64,000 nt of DNA from Chlorops oryzae (Eukaryota > Arthropoda > Insecta > Diptera > Chloropidae). The stretch lies in the NCBI GenBank assembly GCA_020466095.1, contig CM035808.1, positions 96,430,922 to 96,494,921 of the forward strand. Direction: 5' to 3'. Under the pieces are notes generated by a model. That model made no database searches. It was given only the letters and a program-made list of their open reading frames with translations, and was not told where the DNA came from. Below are positions 1-10,423 of this stretch, in pieces. The translations under genes were made by a program, and so were the position numbers. Position 1 is the first letter of the stretch. Each line of letters starts with the position of its first letter.

Positions 1-375
1 CGACGAGGGGAAAATCACCCAACAAGACATGATAAATCAGATGAAAGCGCAAGATGAAAAATTTTGAAGTCTATGGATTTACAAATGGAACGAGAACGCG
101 AAATTTTAAAAGAAAATCGCACTGAAACTGCTAGAATGATGGAAAAAGACCGGCACGAAATTAGGGGTATGTTTAATGCTCTTTTGGAAACAATTCAACA
201 TCAGTCACCAGTTGGGCATCAGTTATCAGCGCAACATCAGTACCAAAATCGACAATACGCTACATTTTCCCTATTGACAAATGCTGCACGACAATCAGAT
301 GTACATTTTAACACTAATGCCACCTACTCAGATGTTTTTGATGTCTTAGAGGAAGAGATAACTACGTTCCCATAA
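1..375 (+). pseudogene. Harbinger-associated coiled-coil accessory protein, partial and frameshifted
   Basis: The C-terminal part of a highly charged, Glu/Arg/Lys-rich protein with a coiled-coil look (MEREREILKEN, MMEKDRHEIRGMF), ending at a TAA at 373-375. The same coding sense is readable from base 1 in one frame (QQDMINQMKAQDEK). It meets a TGA at 55-57 and continues in another frame from base 64, so a small indel breaks it and its 5' part lies outside the window. PIF/Harbinger elements commonly carry a second gene for a Myb/SANT-like DNA-binding protein with a charged C-terminal helix. The convergent transposase fragment 110 bp away supports that role. Assignment is by context and composition only, because the Myb domain itself is not in the window. 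Confidence 0.45.
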
Positions 376-485
376 GCAAGCAAAAATATGTACCGTTTTT
401 ATAAGTGAAGAAACGCCTCTAATTTTTTTTTACCTTTGAATGAGGACAATTATTTAGTTAATGTTTTTATTCATATATTTTTTTT

Positions 486-873
486 TTAGCTTGGTATGAT
501 CATTTCTTTTGTAACCAATAAAATCAAAAACACGATCTTCTCAACTGAAAATGAGTTTGCAAATATGTAGTTTTTAATTTTATCGCGCACTGCCTTAGGA
601 TCCAAATTATTTTCTTCAATAATTTGCAACGAAGTACTATTTTTCGGCTGAGCACATTCATATTGATTTCCTGCTTCATTTGACCACAAATGCAAATATG
701 GTTGCTTGTTCTTTTCTACAAAATCATGCAATATAGCGCACGCCAAAACAATTTGTAGAACAAACTCCGGGGTACGTCAATTCGCTTGGAAATAGCGCTC
801 CAACGACCTTTCAATCTACCGAAGGCATTTTCCACCACGATTCGGGGCCTACTTATGCTATGTTCTCACTAGG
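486..873 (-). pseudogene. PIF/Harbinger transposase, C-terminal fragment
   Basis: On the minus strand the segment 873-740 reads IVVENAFGRLKGRW, the hallmark of the last catalytic block of Harbinger (DDE_4-type) nucleases. This is followed by the usual ACAILHDFVEKN block in a different frame, reaching a stop at 486. A small frameshift therefore sits near 740, and nothing homologous is visible upstream of about 873, so the first two catalytic Asp blocks are missing. The remnant converges on the coiled-coil gene at 1-375, the standard two-gene Harbinger layout. It is a dead relic; the family assignment is good. Confidence 0.75.
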
Positions 874-1469
874 CCGGGTTAGGGTTTTCGGCGAAACCCA
901 GGGTTTCAAATGTTCAAAACGCATATAAAAAAAAATCATCTAACCCGAAAATAAACTTGGGTTAACATTTAACTCTGAGGTTAGCGCAGAGGTTGCATTT
1001 GAAAATTTCGGTTACATTTGCTAACACCGAATACAAAAACCGGGTTAATATTTAATATGATGAGGCAGCTGGCAACCCTGCTCGGTAACAGCTGAGTTTA
1101 CGCGCTCGTCAAATCGAAATTTTTTAAAATCCAAATTTTCAAATTGTATAAAGCAACTTATAATTGTTTCTCCGACTCGCGCGATTCTACTCATCTTCAT
1201 CGTCCTGAGGAACTGAGGATTTCAAGCTACATCGGGTGAGACGTTATCATTTCCACGTCGAAAGTTGAATATTCCAAACTTCGATTTCTCCACTCTCTTT
1301 TTCTCTTATCATTTATCATCTTTCTCATTGCATCTTTTGTTTTTTTTTTTTTCTTTCTTTCGCCAAAAGTTGTCTAGAATAAACTGTTAGCTTGTACAAA
1401 AAACCCCACCAAAGCTTTAAGCTTGCCTTATCCTAGGCAAGACTTAGAGCTAGGCCTTAGGGATTTATC
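874..1469. other. No gene seen; G/T-rich degenerate repeats then pyrimidine tracts
   Basis: Bases 874-1090 are rich in variants of the motif GGGTTA/TAACCC with no open frame. Bases 1260-1360 hold T/C-rich tracts, including a run of about 15 T. I see no coding region, RNA gene or clear terminal repeat. It may be the outer part of the Harbinger relic plus leader sequence of the following LINE. Confidence 0.4.
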
Positions 1470-1559
1470 AAGCTTTTCCGCTAGGGCACAACGTAAGCAA
1501 CGTGATACCCTTAAACTTCAGCCTGAAAGAAGGAACTCTTTTGTGGCTCTAACGCCAGA

Positions 1560-2878
1560 AATGCGTACTTAATAGTGAAAGCGTTGAGCTACAGCGATCG
1601 CAAACCAATTCCCCCGTTCTAACTGAAATAGACAATACAAGAACCATCACCATTGAGAGCACAGCAACAGATGTGGCGCTTCTTGATAGCATCGGAACAA
1701 AAGCTCCTGCTAATAAAATAAGCGATCCAGCAGTGCAGACAGGCATGGACCCTACATTAAAATTAAAAGGAAGCTTAGCCCGCAGAAATCAAATGTGGGC
1801 AAAGCCTAAAGTCAATAAGACAAACCCAAATGCTAAATCCATCGAACGTGCTAATTGGTAATAGATTCGGCACTAAGTACTGAGGATGCTCAAGCTCCTG
1901 TTTCTCCAAGCGCTTCTGGAAATAAGTCTCCGAAGCCGCCACCAATCTACCTCCGCGAGCGTAGCTCAAACAATCTAGTCCTGAGCTTGACTCAGATCAT
2001 TGGGAAGGAATCGTTCCATATAGTGCATCTTACTAGAGGTAATCTCTAGAGACCAAAATCCAGGTCTACACGGAAAAACAGTTTTAGAATTGTCACAAAA
2101 TATTTTGACGACAATAAAAAAAACTACTACACGTACCAGCTTAAAAGTAGCAAGGGCCTTAATGTGACAATTAAAGGCATTGAACCAGATGTAGATCCCC
2201 TTGAAAATTAAGCATGCCTTAGAGGAAAAAGGTTTTTAAAAATAAGAAATGTTTATGAACATCTTCAATAGGACCAAAAACTCCACAACCAATGTTTAAA
2301 GTAGAACTCTGTCCTGATAATTTAAAACTTAAAAAAAAAGAGACTTAATCCAATCTACGGAATTCAATATCTTCTTCATCGTAGAGTTGTAATAGAAGAA
2401 CCTCATAAGCGTACTGGCCCTGTCCAATGCGCTAAAATTGCCAAGAATACGGGCATACCAAATCATACTGCACCCTACGCACTGTCTGCGTTGTTTGTGG
2501 AGAATTCCATAGCTCTAAAAATTGCGATAAAAATAAAAAACCAACCCGCTATGAAAAAATGCAGCAATTTGTGTTGGAAATCACACCGCAAATTATAGGG
2601 GATGCCCAGTATTTAAGGAATTAAAAAATCGTATGTTAGAAAAAAGGCAAGCTGGTCGTTCTAAGCCGAATAATATCATATTCAATAATCCAGTTGTCCC
2701 ACAACAAATTAATGCCAATATTCCAGTGAATAACACCATGTCCTATCAAATGTTGCTAAAGGTGGCTATAATTCAAACTCTGCCCCCCAGCAGTCAAATG
2801 GTTACTTGGGAGGCCATTATAGCAACTCTGACTCAGACTCTTAATCAATTCATGTTAAAAATTGAAAATATGTTTTGA
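1560..2878 (+). pseudogene. LINE 1 ORF1 (Gag-like nucleic-acid-binding protein), frameshifted
   Basis: Pieces of the ORF1 seen intact in LINE 2 can be followed through several frames: the AVQTGMD segment (~1730), the KPPPIYLRERSSN segment (~1935), then a strongly frameshifted PRE_C2HC/zinc-knuckle region (2050-2600). A readable C-terminus ends at the TGA at 2876-2878. Jockey-clade ORF1 proteins bind the element RNA and form cytoplasmic or nuclear particles. At least five frame changes make this copy non-functional. Confidence 0.65.
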
Positions 2879-2928
2879 GATGATAATGAGATCGCAACAG
2901 CAGCCTCAACAAGCTTCTACTGCAAAAC

Positions 2929-5572
2929 ATGAGCTTACTAATTATATGCTCATGGAATGCAAATGGGATAAATCAGCGTAAGCTAGAATTATCACACTTC
3001 CTTTCAAACAATTCTATTGATGTGATGCTTATTTCAGGACACATCCTTACAGATAAAAAATAATTTTTCGTTATCAGGCTATCAATTTTACAAAACGAAC
3101 CACCCTTTGATATGAAAGCACATGGAGGAACGGGTATATTGATTCGCAATAGAATTAGGCATTTTTCTATAGAGCCATTCTCAAAAAATTACCTCCAAGC
3201 GACTTCAGTTCGATTGAAAGCCCTTGGCGTAAATTTAGTTTTGTCTGCAATCTACTGTCCTCCTCGATTTTCAGTAAAGTGAAAGCCAATTTAAAGAATT
3301 TTTTGAAACCCTTGGTAATAGATTCATGCGCAGGCGATTATAATGCAAAGCATACCCACTGGGGTTCGCGCCTAATTTTCTCAAGGGGTAGAAAACAAAA
3401 CCCTGTGAATTACCAAATCTAGGCCCTTCCCTGGACATAACGTATTGGCCAACAGATCAAAACAAAATAAGACCTTATAGATTTGCCATATACGAGGTAT
3501 CGATAACTCTCCGTAATTTTCGTCGTAATTTAAATGAAAAATGTTCCTTTAAGACATTGCCCTCCTTAATTTAAAAATTTTCGGAAAACAAAAAACGGCC
3601 CCCCTCCAAGAACTGCCACCTTCTTAAACCCAAATTTAAAAATTACCCAAAAAAGAACATTCAACACAAACCAAACATCTGAAATTCCTTTAAGAATTAA
3701 ATTCATGAAGGGTTGGAACCTTAAAATTCAAACTGAATTTTCAAAGCGGGGAACAAATTCCCCCAAACGAGCCCTTTACCAGCCAAATTTAGAAAAAATT
3801 GCCATTAAATACTTTAAATGTAAATCGAAAAACCTTCTACAAAAAAACGGTGATTGAGGCGGGAAGGCAACAAATTCCCCCTGAAAGTAAATTCAGAACC
3901 TCAATAGAGTTACAAACCAATCCAAAAATCGGCTTCTTTCCAAAAAAGATCGAGTTAAGAGGAAATTTAACTTCATTCCAACCTTTAAATGTTAATGAAA
4001 GGGTCCTTAAGAGCCTTTTAAAATGAAAACCCCCCCCAACCACGGAATCTTCCCTTGAGATTTAAGAGGAAATGGGCAAAATGATTTGAAAAAGCAAATT
4101 TAACTTTGCCCCAAAACAAACCTTGGTCAGTTTTTTCCAAATTTTTATCGGCCTTTTAACTTCCCCTCAAATTAAAAGGGGAAACTTTATGAAGGAAAAA
4201 AAGCTTCCAAGGTTTGGCCCTTTGTAAAAAAAAAGATAAGGAATTTTCCTTCATGTAATCCTTTAAGCCAAAACCTTTAATCAATTAATCCTTTTCAAAA
4301 ACCCTATAGGAAAGAATCCTTCTTAAAAAAGGAAACCAGGGTTTAAAACCCAAATAAAGCTCTTTTGAAAATAAAGCCTTTTCTCCCCTTTATTTAAAAA
4401 ACTTTTCGAAAAAGTCCTTTCTTTTTAAAAAGATAAAGGGCCAATACGTTCCGAAAGCAAAACCTTTAATTTTAACCTTTTCAATTTCCCTTTAGGAAAA
4501 AGCCATAAAGATTAGAACCAGGTAAAACCCGGAATCAACCGCCAAAAAATTTCCCGGAATCCTTTTGAAAAAAAAAAGAATACGTTCCGGCAAATAATTT
4601 CCGACTTCTCAAGGCCTTTGGAAAAAGGTTGGCATGAAAGGGGAACCTTAATGCTTTAAAAAAAAAATTTCTCTTTTCTTCCTCCCAAAACTTAACATGG
4701 CAAAAATTTTTCCTCAAAATTCATATTCTTCAAAAAAAATTCTTTAGGGTAAAAGTTAATGAAACCATTACGGAAAAATTTGAAATAAAAGCAGGAGTCC
4801 CGCAAGGCAGTGTACTGGGCCCCTCTCTTTACCTTCTATACACAGCCGACATACCTACTAGTGACAACATTGTTATGTCAATTTTGCTGATGACACAGCA
4901 ATATTGAGTTGCCACCGCGATCCTATGGAAGCGTCAAGAACTCTACAGGGGCATATGCAATTAATTGAAACTTGGCTTTCAACCTGGCGTATAAATGTAA
5001 ACGAACGAAAATGTAAGCACATTACATTCACACTAAGAAAAGGAATAAGTCCAACTATACTCCTTAAAGGAGTTTCCATTCCTCAAGCAGATAATGTCGT
5101 ATATTTAGGAGTTAATCTAGACAAACGATTAACTTGGCGAAAGCACATCGAAGCAAAAAGAACCAACCTAAAGCTAAAAGCATCAAAAATTCACTGGTTA
5201 ATTAACCATCGCTCCCCTCTAAATATGGAGTATAAAGTTATTTTATATAATAGTTTATTAAAGCCACTTTGGACATATGGCATCCAGCTGTGGGGAAATG
5301 CCTGTGCTTCCTCTATTGAAATAATTCAAAGAGCTCAATCGAAAATTCTCCGAATCATTACAGGTGCTCCATGGTACATTCGAAATGAAAGTATTCACCG
5401 TGATCTACAAATTCCGCTCGTTAAGGACGAAATAATACGTTTAAAAGCGTCGTATATTCATAAATTAAGACATCACTCCAACCAGCTAGCAAGAAGTCTT
5501 AATAACACAACGAGTCGTTCACGCTTAAAAAGAAAGGACCTTCCGTCCGCATCTATGAGTCTAGACGTATAA
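2929..5572 (+). pseudogene. LINE 1 ORF2 (endonuclease + reverse transcriptase), broken
   Basis: Starts with an ATG at 2929 giving the endonuclease opening CSWNANG. This is the same start used by LINE 2 ORF2. EN is readable with frameshifts to about 3480. After an unreadable interval, the RT resumes at about 4790 with AGVPQGSVLGP and FADDTAIL. One base appears to be missing near 4880, just before the FADD box. The last 222 codons (4904-5572) are open and cover the RT thumb and C-terminal region (YLGVNLDKRLTWRKH, LWTYGIQLWG, AQSKILR), ending at TAA 5570-5572. The protein would nick target DNA and prime cDNA synthesis; this copy cannot be translated through. Confidence 0.75.
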
Positions 5573-5598
5573 CACAGATGCTCCGCTATCTGTTATCT

Positions 5599-5802
5599 GC
5601 ACCTTGTCTCGTGCATGCTAAAAACTCGTTTAAGCAAGGATTCGTTCAGATTGAGGCACCTCGCTCGTGTTTGCGCAATTCTGAACTTCAACAGCAACCG
5701 TTCCAGCTAACCAGGACTCATTAAGTCTGACGCACCTCGCTCGTGCACGCCAGTGTATTTTCCAATCAAGGATTCTCTAACCTTGACGCACCTCGCTCGT
5801 GC
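5599..5802 (+). repeat. Spaced repeats of GACGCACCTCGCTCGTGC in the LINE 1 3' UTR
   Basis: Four copies of an 16-18-bp motif: a diverged one at 5599-5614, then 5653-5669, 5729-5746 and 5785-5802. The last two are identical. The spacing is uneven (about 54, 76 and 56 bp), so this is a reiterated motif rather than a simple tandem array. It lies between the ORF2 stop and the A-tail. It could be a binding site for the element's own RT/Gag or a slippage product. Confidence 0.7.
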
Positions 5803-5973
5803 GGGATCAGTACTCATCAGCGCAGGCCTGTTTTTATACTGTTTTTATATTTCTCTAAATGTATAATTAGTTAAGTAAAATTTTAGAAATAAGATCCGAA
5901 TACTTTCTGTTAGTTCCCACTCAAAGGAAGATCCAGAAAAATACAATCAAAGTTTAAAAAAAAAAAAAAATAT

Positions 5974-6505
5974 TTAATACGGCACTGACAGGGAAGCTTT
6001 CCCGTGCAGCAAATGAGAGGTGAAGGATGTGTTTGGAAATGTTAATTTTGATCACAGGTCTTGGAACATTTTGTGATGCCGCTTTCACCATTAGCTCCAT
6101 TAATCAATTTTTGTTCCTGCGGTTATTGCAATGGTCTTCTAATATTATTGCTGATGTTGACTATTAAATCGCCAGTCACGGAAATATATTGCCGGGTTTT
6201 GGCGGTTTTTTGGTTTCGGTTGACGATTTCTTTCACACGTTTACTGGTAGCATTGGGTGCCTGGTAATCTGATAATTTTTTATATTGATCACGCTAGTTG
6301 GATGTCAACGTTTAAAAGTAAAAAGAAACGAGAAACTGAAATTACAGCATTTGGACCGAGACAATTTAAATTATATAGAGCTAGAGCGGGCGGATTAGAG
6401 TATAAAGGGTAGGCTCGACGATATGGTTAGTAACCAAATTTTTGCTGTTTTTGAGTAATTTTTTGTCCCAATCCAGTTCAAAACGTGTAACTACCAACCA
6501 TACGT
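5974..6505. other. Unassigned interval, no gene supported
   Basis: Between the LINE 1 A-tail and the next inverted repeat. Short open frames exist on both strands, but none has a recognisable motif or start context. A phrase around 6418-6490 (gatatggttagtaaccaaa) recurs in altered form near 6658-6700 inside the following element, so part of this interval may be an older relative of that element. Confidence 0.4.
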
Positions 6506-7176
6506 ACACAGAGAAAACGATACCACATAAAATGGAAGAAAAACAATAAGATTTCTCTATGGTTTCTATCCAAGAAGATTGTCTTATATCCCATGTCTAT
6601 ATATCCCATTTGTTAAACAAATTTGTCCGTGTTGTCCCAAAGGGGTGTTACACGATATGGCTAGTTTGGAATCCAAACGTTTGGCTGCAGCATGAACAAA
6701 CGTAACCAAATGACATTTGACCATACACACAGAAAAATATGACCACATAAAATCAATAAGATCCCCTTATTGAGCGATTTTATACAGAAATCTTCTTAAA
6801 CTATATGAACGATGTGCTTTTTCCATAGAGAAAACTCTTTGAATGCATAGAGAAAATCTTATTGAAACATTTTAATAGATATCCTCATATATTTAATGTG
6901 AATATCTCATTATTTCTGTTGAAGAGTATGGAAAACTTCTTGATATAGTCAAATAATAAGGTGAGCATATCACTCAAACTATGTGACATTCTTATAAAAG
7001 TGACCTTTTGATAAGTTATCCTTATCGCTTTAAGAAGAAGCCTTTTTAATATAAAAAACAAGACTTATTGATTTAAAAAAGTATATGAATTCCGTATTCA
7101 TTCCATAGTTTAAACAGACAAACCAGTTTTTTTGCACTTACATTGATATAATCAATGTAGCAAGCTGAAATCATAT

Positions 7177-7248
7177 CTCGCGATGGCGTAGTTGAAGTGT
7201 GCTAGAATTGTAATCTGGAAGGTCCGAGTTCGAACCTCGAGCCCCCGC
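7177..7248 (+). repeat. tRNA-like (SINE head) segment with Pol III A and B boxes
   Basis: A-box-like tggcgtagttg (7184-7194) and B-box gagttcgaacctc (7226-7238) are separated as in a tRNA. Between them, ctaga/tctgg can form a five-pair anticodon stem around the loop attgtaa, which would present TGT. The T-arm pairs only partly and no good acceptor stem is visible, so this is a tRNA-derived SINE head or pseudo-tRNA rather than a working tRNA. Confidence 0.5.
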
Positions 7249-7514
7249 CGCAGGCCAAAGAAGTTGTGTAAAAATAGAGGATAAAACAGGCAAGTAAATT
7301 TCGAGGGGAAAAATACGGGGAGCAGAAAGTAAGTTGGACACGAACCAATAAAAACAAGTTGCTTTCGTCGGGCCTTCCGAAACGTCACGCATAATCTCTT
7401 TCAAGAAATTCCTATAGAATCTTTTTTTTTAATTTTTTAAACATAAAAAGATTGGTAAAATCTTTTATTTCTCAGTTTTTCAAATAATGTAAATTTTAAA
7501 TTATCTACTTTTCC

Positions 7515-7575
7515 AAAAAAAAAAAAAAAAAAAAACAACGACGCTCGCTGGAGCAGAGATCGAACCCGCCGACCT
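7515..7575 (-). repeat. tRNA-like 3' fragment followed by a long T-run
   Basis: On the minus strand a B-box (gggttcgatctct, 7567-7555) is followed about 20 nt later by 21 consecutive T (plus-strand A-run 7515-7535), a potential Pol III terminator. No A-box is seen upstream. It looks like a truncated tRNA-derived SINE in opposite orientation to the one at 7177. Confidence 0.35.
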
Positions 7576-8059
7576 GTTTTTTTTTACAAGAATTCATATC
7601 AAAATGATAAGTTATCTTCTTGACTTTTCGTTCAATTTTTCGTTAAAATAAACAATAAGTTTTTCTCTATTGTTTCAATAAGACAATCTTCTTGGATAAA
7701 AACCATAGAGAAATCTTATTGTTTTTCTTCCATTTTATGTGGTATCGTTTTCTCTGTGTAGCGACCGACTAAAACGACTATCTAGTATAGACACTCACCA
7801 TAACAGTTTTGAAGCTGGTGCTTTTCGAAGCTCAACTTCAAACTAGATATAAAAAACGTACGCATGCCAAGCGAAAGCTCTACACGAACTCGTAGTCACT
7901 CTGTAGGGACTCAAAATGTTAAGAATTCTTATGTAGTAATTAACGAAGCTAATTCGTCAATTGATAAACGCTTACAAAGCGACGAACAGTGGCTTAGCCA
8001 GCGCGCAACAACAACACCAACAAGTAAAAGCACCGAAAAAAATAGCCAAATAGCTACTA

Positions 8060-8685
8060 AAGGTGAGATGACACTACGTGTGCAATGCACGAATATTTGC
8101 TCACTGACGTCATAAACATTGCACACGTAATGAAATCGACGAATAATTTGTTTGCTCAAAATAATTCTTACAATATTTTACAAATAAAATGTGTGCGTTG
8201 CACGCGTAATGTAATCAACCCCAATTTCAACTGCACAAACATTTTGTAAAAATATGTACACGTGAAACTGTTTGCTCATACAGTACAATCTGCTGAACAT
8301 TTGTTTTTTTGTGTGAGGTTAGAACACAGTTTAGGCAAATGCTAAAATACTGTCATTACTTTTAGTTTTAAAGATTTCGATTATCTTAACTGTCTCTGAA
8401 ATCTCTAAAGTTGGACATTATTTTCATTGCAATCTTTTAAAAACGAAACCTAGTAACATTTCGCAATCAACATGTGTGATTTGTCCATATTTTGTGCGAG
8501 AAAATGTATGTGTGCAATAATTTTTCAGATGTGTCACACATTTTTTGAGCAATTATGTGTGCATTGCACACGTAGTGTAATACCCTGAGCAAGTAAATGT
8601 GCTTCAAATTTTATTTGTTTCACATGTGTCACACATTTTTTTGAGCAATTATATGTGAATTGCACACGTAGTGTAATCTCACCTT
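8060..8685. mobile_element. MITE with ~27-bp terminal inverted repeats inside LINE 2 ORF1
   Basis: Ends aaggtgagatgacactacgt and its near-reverse complement at 8659-8685 bracket 626 bp without an open frame. The end motif (ttgcacacgtagtgtaat) recurs internally around 8110, 8200 and 8560-8582, giving several sub-terminal copies. LINE ORF1 coding is readable on both sides, which fixes the insertion. No clear target duplication was found. Confidence 0.7.
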
Positions 8686-9794
8686 AACACTAATACTCCT
8701 GACACTGCGCACAAAGCAAAATCAAACGAGTCGGCGATCCAGACAGGCATGGATCGCTACGTGAATATTAAAAGGAAGCTCAGCCCTCAAAAAACAAATG
8801 TGGGCAAAGCTAAAGTTAATAAAACCACTTCAACTTCGGCTCCAACAAATGTTTTGGCGGATAATAGATTTGCTGCGTGAAAACGCAAGTTCTGAAGATA
8901 GCACTAGTAATTCGGCTCCTAAAACGCCAAAACCACCTCCAATTTACCTTCGTGAGCGTAGCTCCAATCTCTTGGTAACGAGGTTAACTCAAACTATAGG
9001 GAAAGATAATTTCCACATAACTCCACAAACTCGGGGAAACATTTACGAGACCAAAATTCAGGTCTATAATGAGAATAACTATCGAGTTGTGGTTAAACAT
9101 TTCGATAATAATAAAAAGAGCTACTACACATATCAGCTCCAGAGTAGTAAAGGTCTGTCCGTCGTTATTAAAGGGTTGGAATCAGATATAGAGCCGGCTG
9201 AGATAAAACAAGCGCTTGAGGAAAAAGGCTTCCAGGTGAAATCCGTAATTAATATTTTTAATAAACAAAAAGTGCCTCAATCCATGTTTAAAATAGATTT
9301 ATGCCCCGACGGCACAAAATTAAAGAAAAATGAATATCATCCCATTTACAATCTGCGGTATCTTCTTCACCATAGTATTGTAGTTGAGGAACCGTTTAAG
9401 CGAAGCGGGCCTGTTCAATGTGCGAAATGTCAGGAATATGGCCATACAAAGTCATATTGTACCCTACGCGTTGTCTGCGTTATATGTGGAGAGTTCCACG
9501 ATTCTACAAACTGTAATTTTAAGAGTTATACTGACCAAATTATAAAAAAGTGTAACAACTGTGGGGGAAAACACACAGCAAACTACAGAGGCTGTCCTAT
9601 CTATAAGGAACTTAAAATCCGACTAGCGCAGCAAAAGCAAGCTGCACGCAACCCTCAAAATAAAATTTTGATGGTTCAAGGCCCTCCGCCTCAAAATCTT
9701 GTACCAAACGCGTCTGTTAACCCCAACTTTTCTTAGGCCAGTGCATTAAAGTCCGGAATAAACTCCCAAAATCCCCCTCAAGCACAAAGTAGTA

Positions 9795-10297
9795 CAGGTA
9801 ACCCTCGTACAACGCGGTTTCATGCAACGCGATTTCACTCTAACACGTTTTCAAAAATGCGGAAACCCTCGTCCAACACGGTTCCTTACAACACGGTTTC
9901 ATTCTAACACGTTGACAGAAGTGCGGAAAAACTCGTATAACACGATAAGTATACTCACGAAAAATTAAGTTTCTCTGCCAAATTGTGTTATGAGCTAAAC
10001 ACACGCGAACACGCGTATTTTCAGAACTTTGAAAACGATTTAATTTAATTTTTAAGATGTCTTTTAAAAAATATGTCTTTTTTTTTGTATATGAATTTCG
10101 GTTTTTGTTTGTTTTGTACATAAAGTTTGGGTTTTATTTAATAAAAAATAAGGAAACTGGTAAGAAAATTTGTATTTTCAAATAGTTTTGGAACGCAACC
10201 CCCCATTTCGTATTGGCTGTAAATATCATACAACGCGGTTTCACACAACACGACGTTTTCAAGGAACGTATCTACCGCGTTGTACGAGGGATACCTG
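9795..10297. mobile_element. Tigger/pogo-like MITE (Tc1-mariner superfamily), TA target duplication
   Basis: Termini CAGGTAACCCTCGTACAACG and, at the other end, the reverse complement of CAGGTATCCCTCGTACAACG form about 24-bp inverted repeats with one mismatch. They are flanked by TA at 9793-9794 and 10298-10299. The CAGG(T/C)A..CCTCG start and the repeated 'acaacgcggttt' phrases resemble known Tigger/pogo ends. It is 503 bp and has no transposase. It sits in the 3' part of LINE 2 ORF1. Confidence 0.8.
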
Positions 10298-10423
10298 TAG
10301 TTTAGAAAACATAATTTTCAGTCTGACACAGTGTATGACTCAATTCATGTCAAGCATGCAAACTACTCTTCAAGAGTTAGTTCGAGCACAAAACCAAATG
10401 CTCCAAATCCTTATCGCTCAAAA

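Larger units (their letters stand above)
1470..5973 (+). mobile_element. Jockey-clade non-LTR retrotransposon (LINE 1), degraded
   Basis: Contains, in order, a frameshifted ORF1 (PPPIYLRERSS block), the start of an apurinic-type endonuclease, an RT palm and C-terminal region (FADD box, then YLGVNLDKRLTW), a 3' UTR with repeated 18-bp motifs, and a terminal A-run (14 A near 5960-5973). The nearest relative in the window is LINE 2 (7760-11235), whose ORF1 shares the same blocks. The segment 3500-4790 cannot be read in any frame (see findings). The 5' boundary is uncertain because no conserved 5' end was identified. Confidence 0.75.
6506..7759. mobile_element. Non-autonomous DNA element with 82-bp terminal inverted repeats
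   Basis: The left end 6506-6587 (starting acacagagaaaacgatacc) and the right end 7678-7759 are reverse complements with only one mismatch seen over 82 bp. The 1254-bp interior has no transposase. It holds AT-rich sequence, a second weaker copy of the end motif near 6725, a tRNA-like segment on plus and half of one on minus. No target duplication is obvious at the borders (cgt before, agc after). Superfamily unassigned. It abuts the start of LINE 2. Confidence 0.75.

Noticed and set aside
6301..6412. Short open frame near 6301-6412 (RETEITAFGPRQFKLY)
   Set aside because: Too short, with no family recognised and no splice or promoter signals.
7177..7248. Functional tRNA-Thr(TGT) gene
   Set aside because: The anticodon stem fits, but the T-arm is imperfect and the acceptor stem does not pair.
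7152..7404. Minus-strand frames of 77-78 codons
   Set aside because: They overlap the tRNA-like segment and an AT-rich MITE interior, with no motif.
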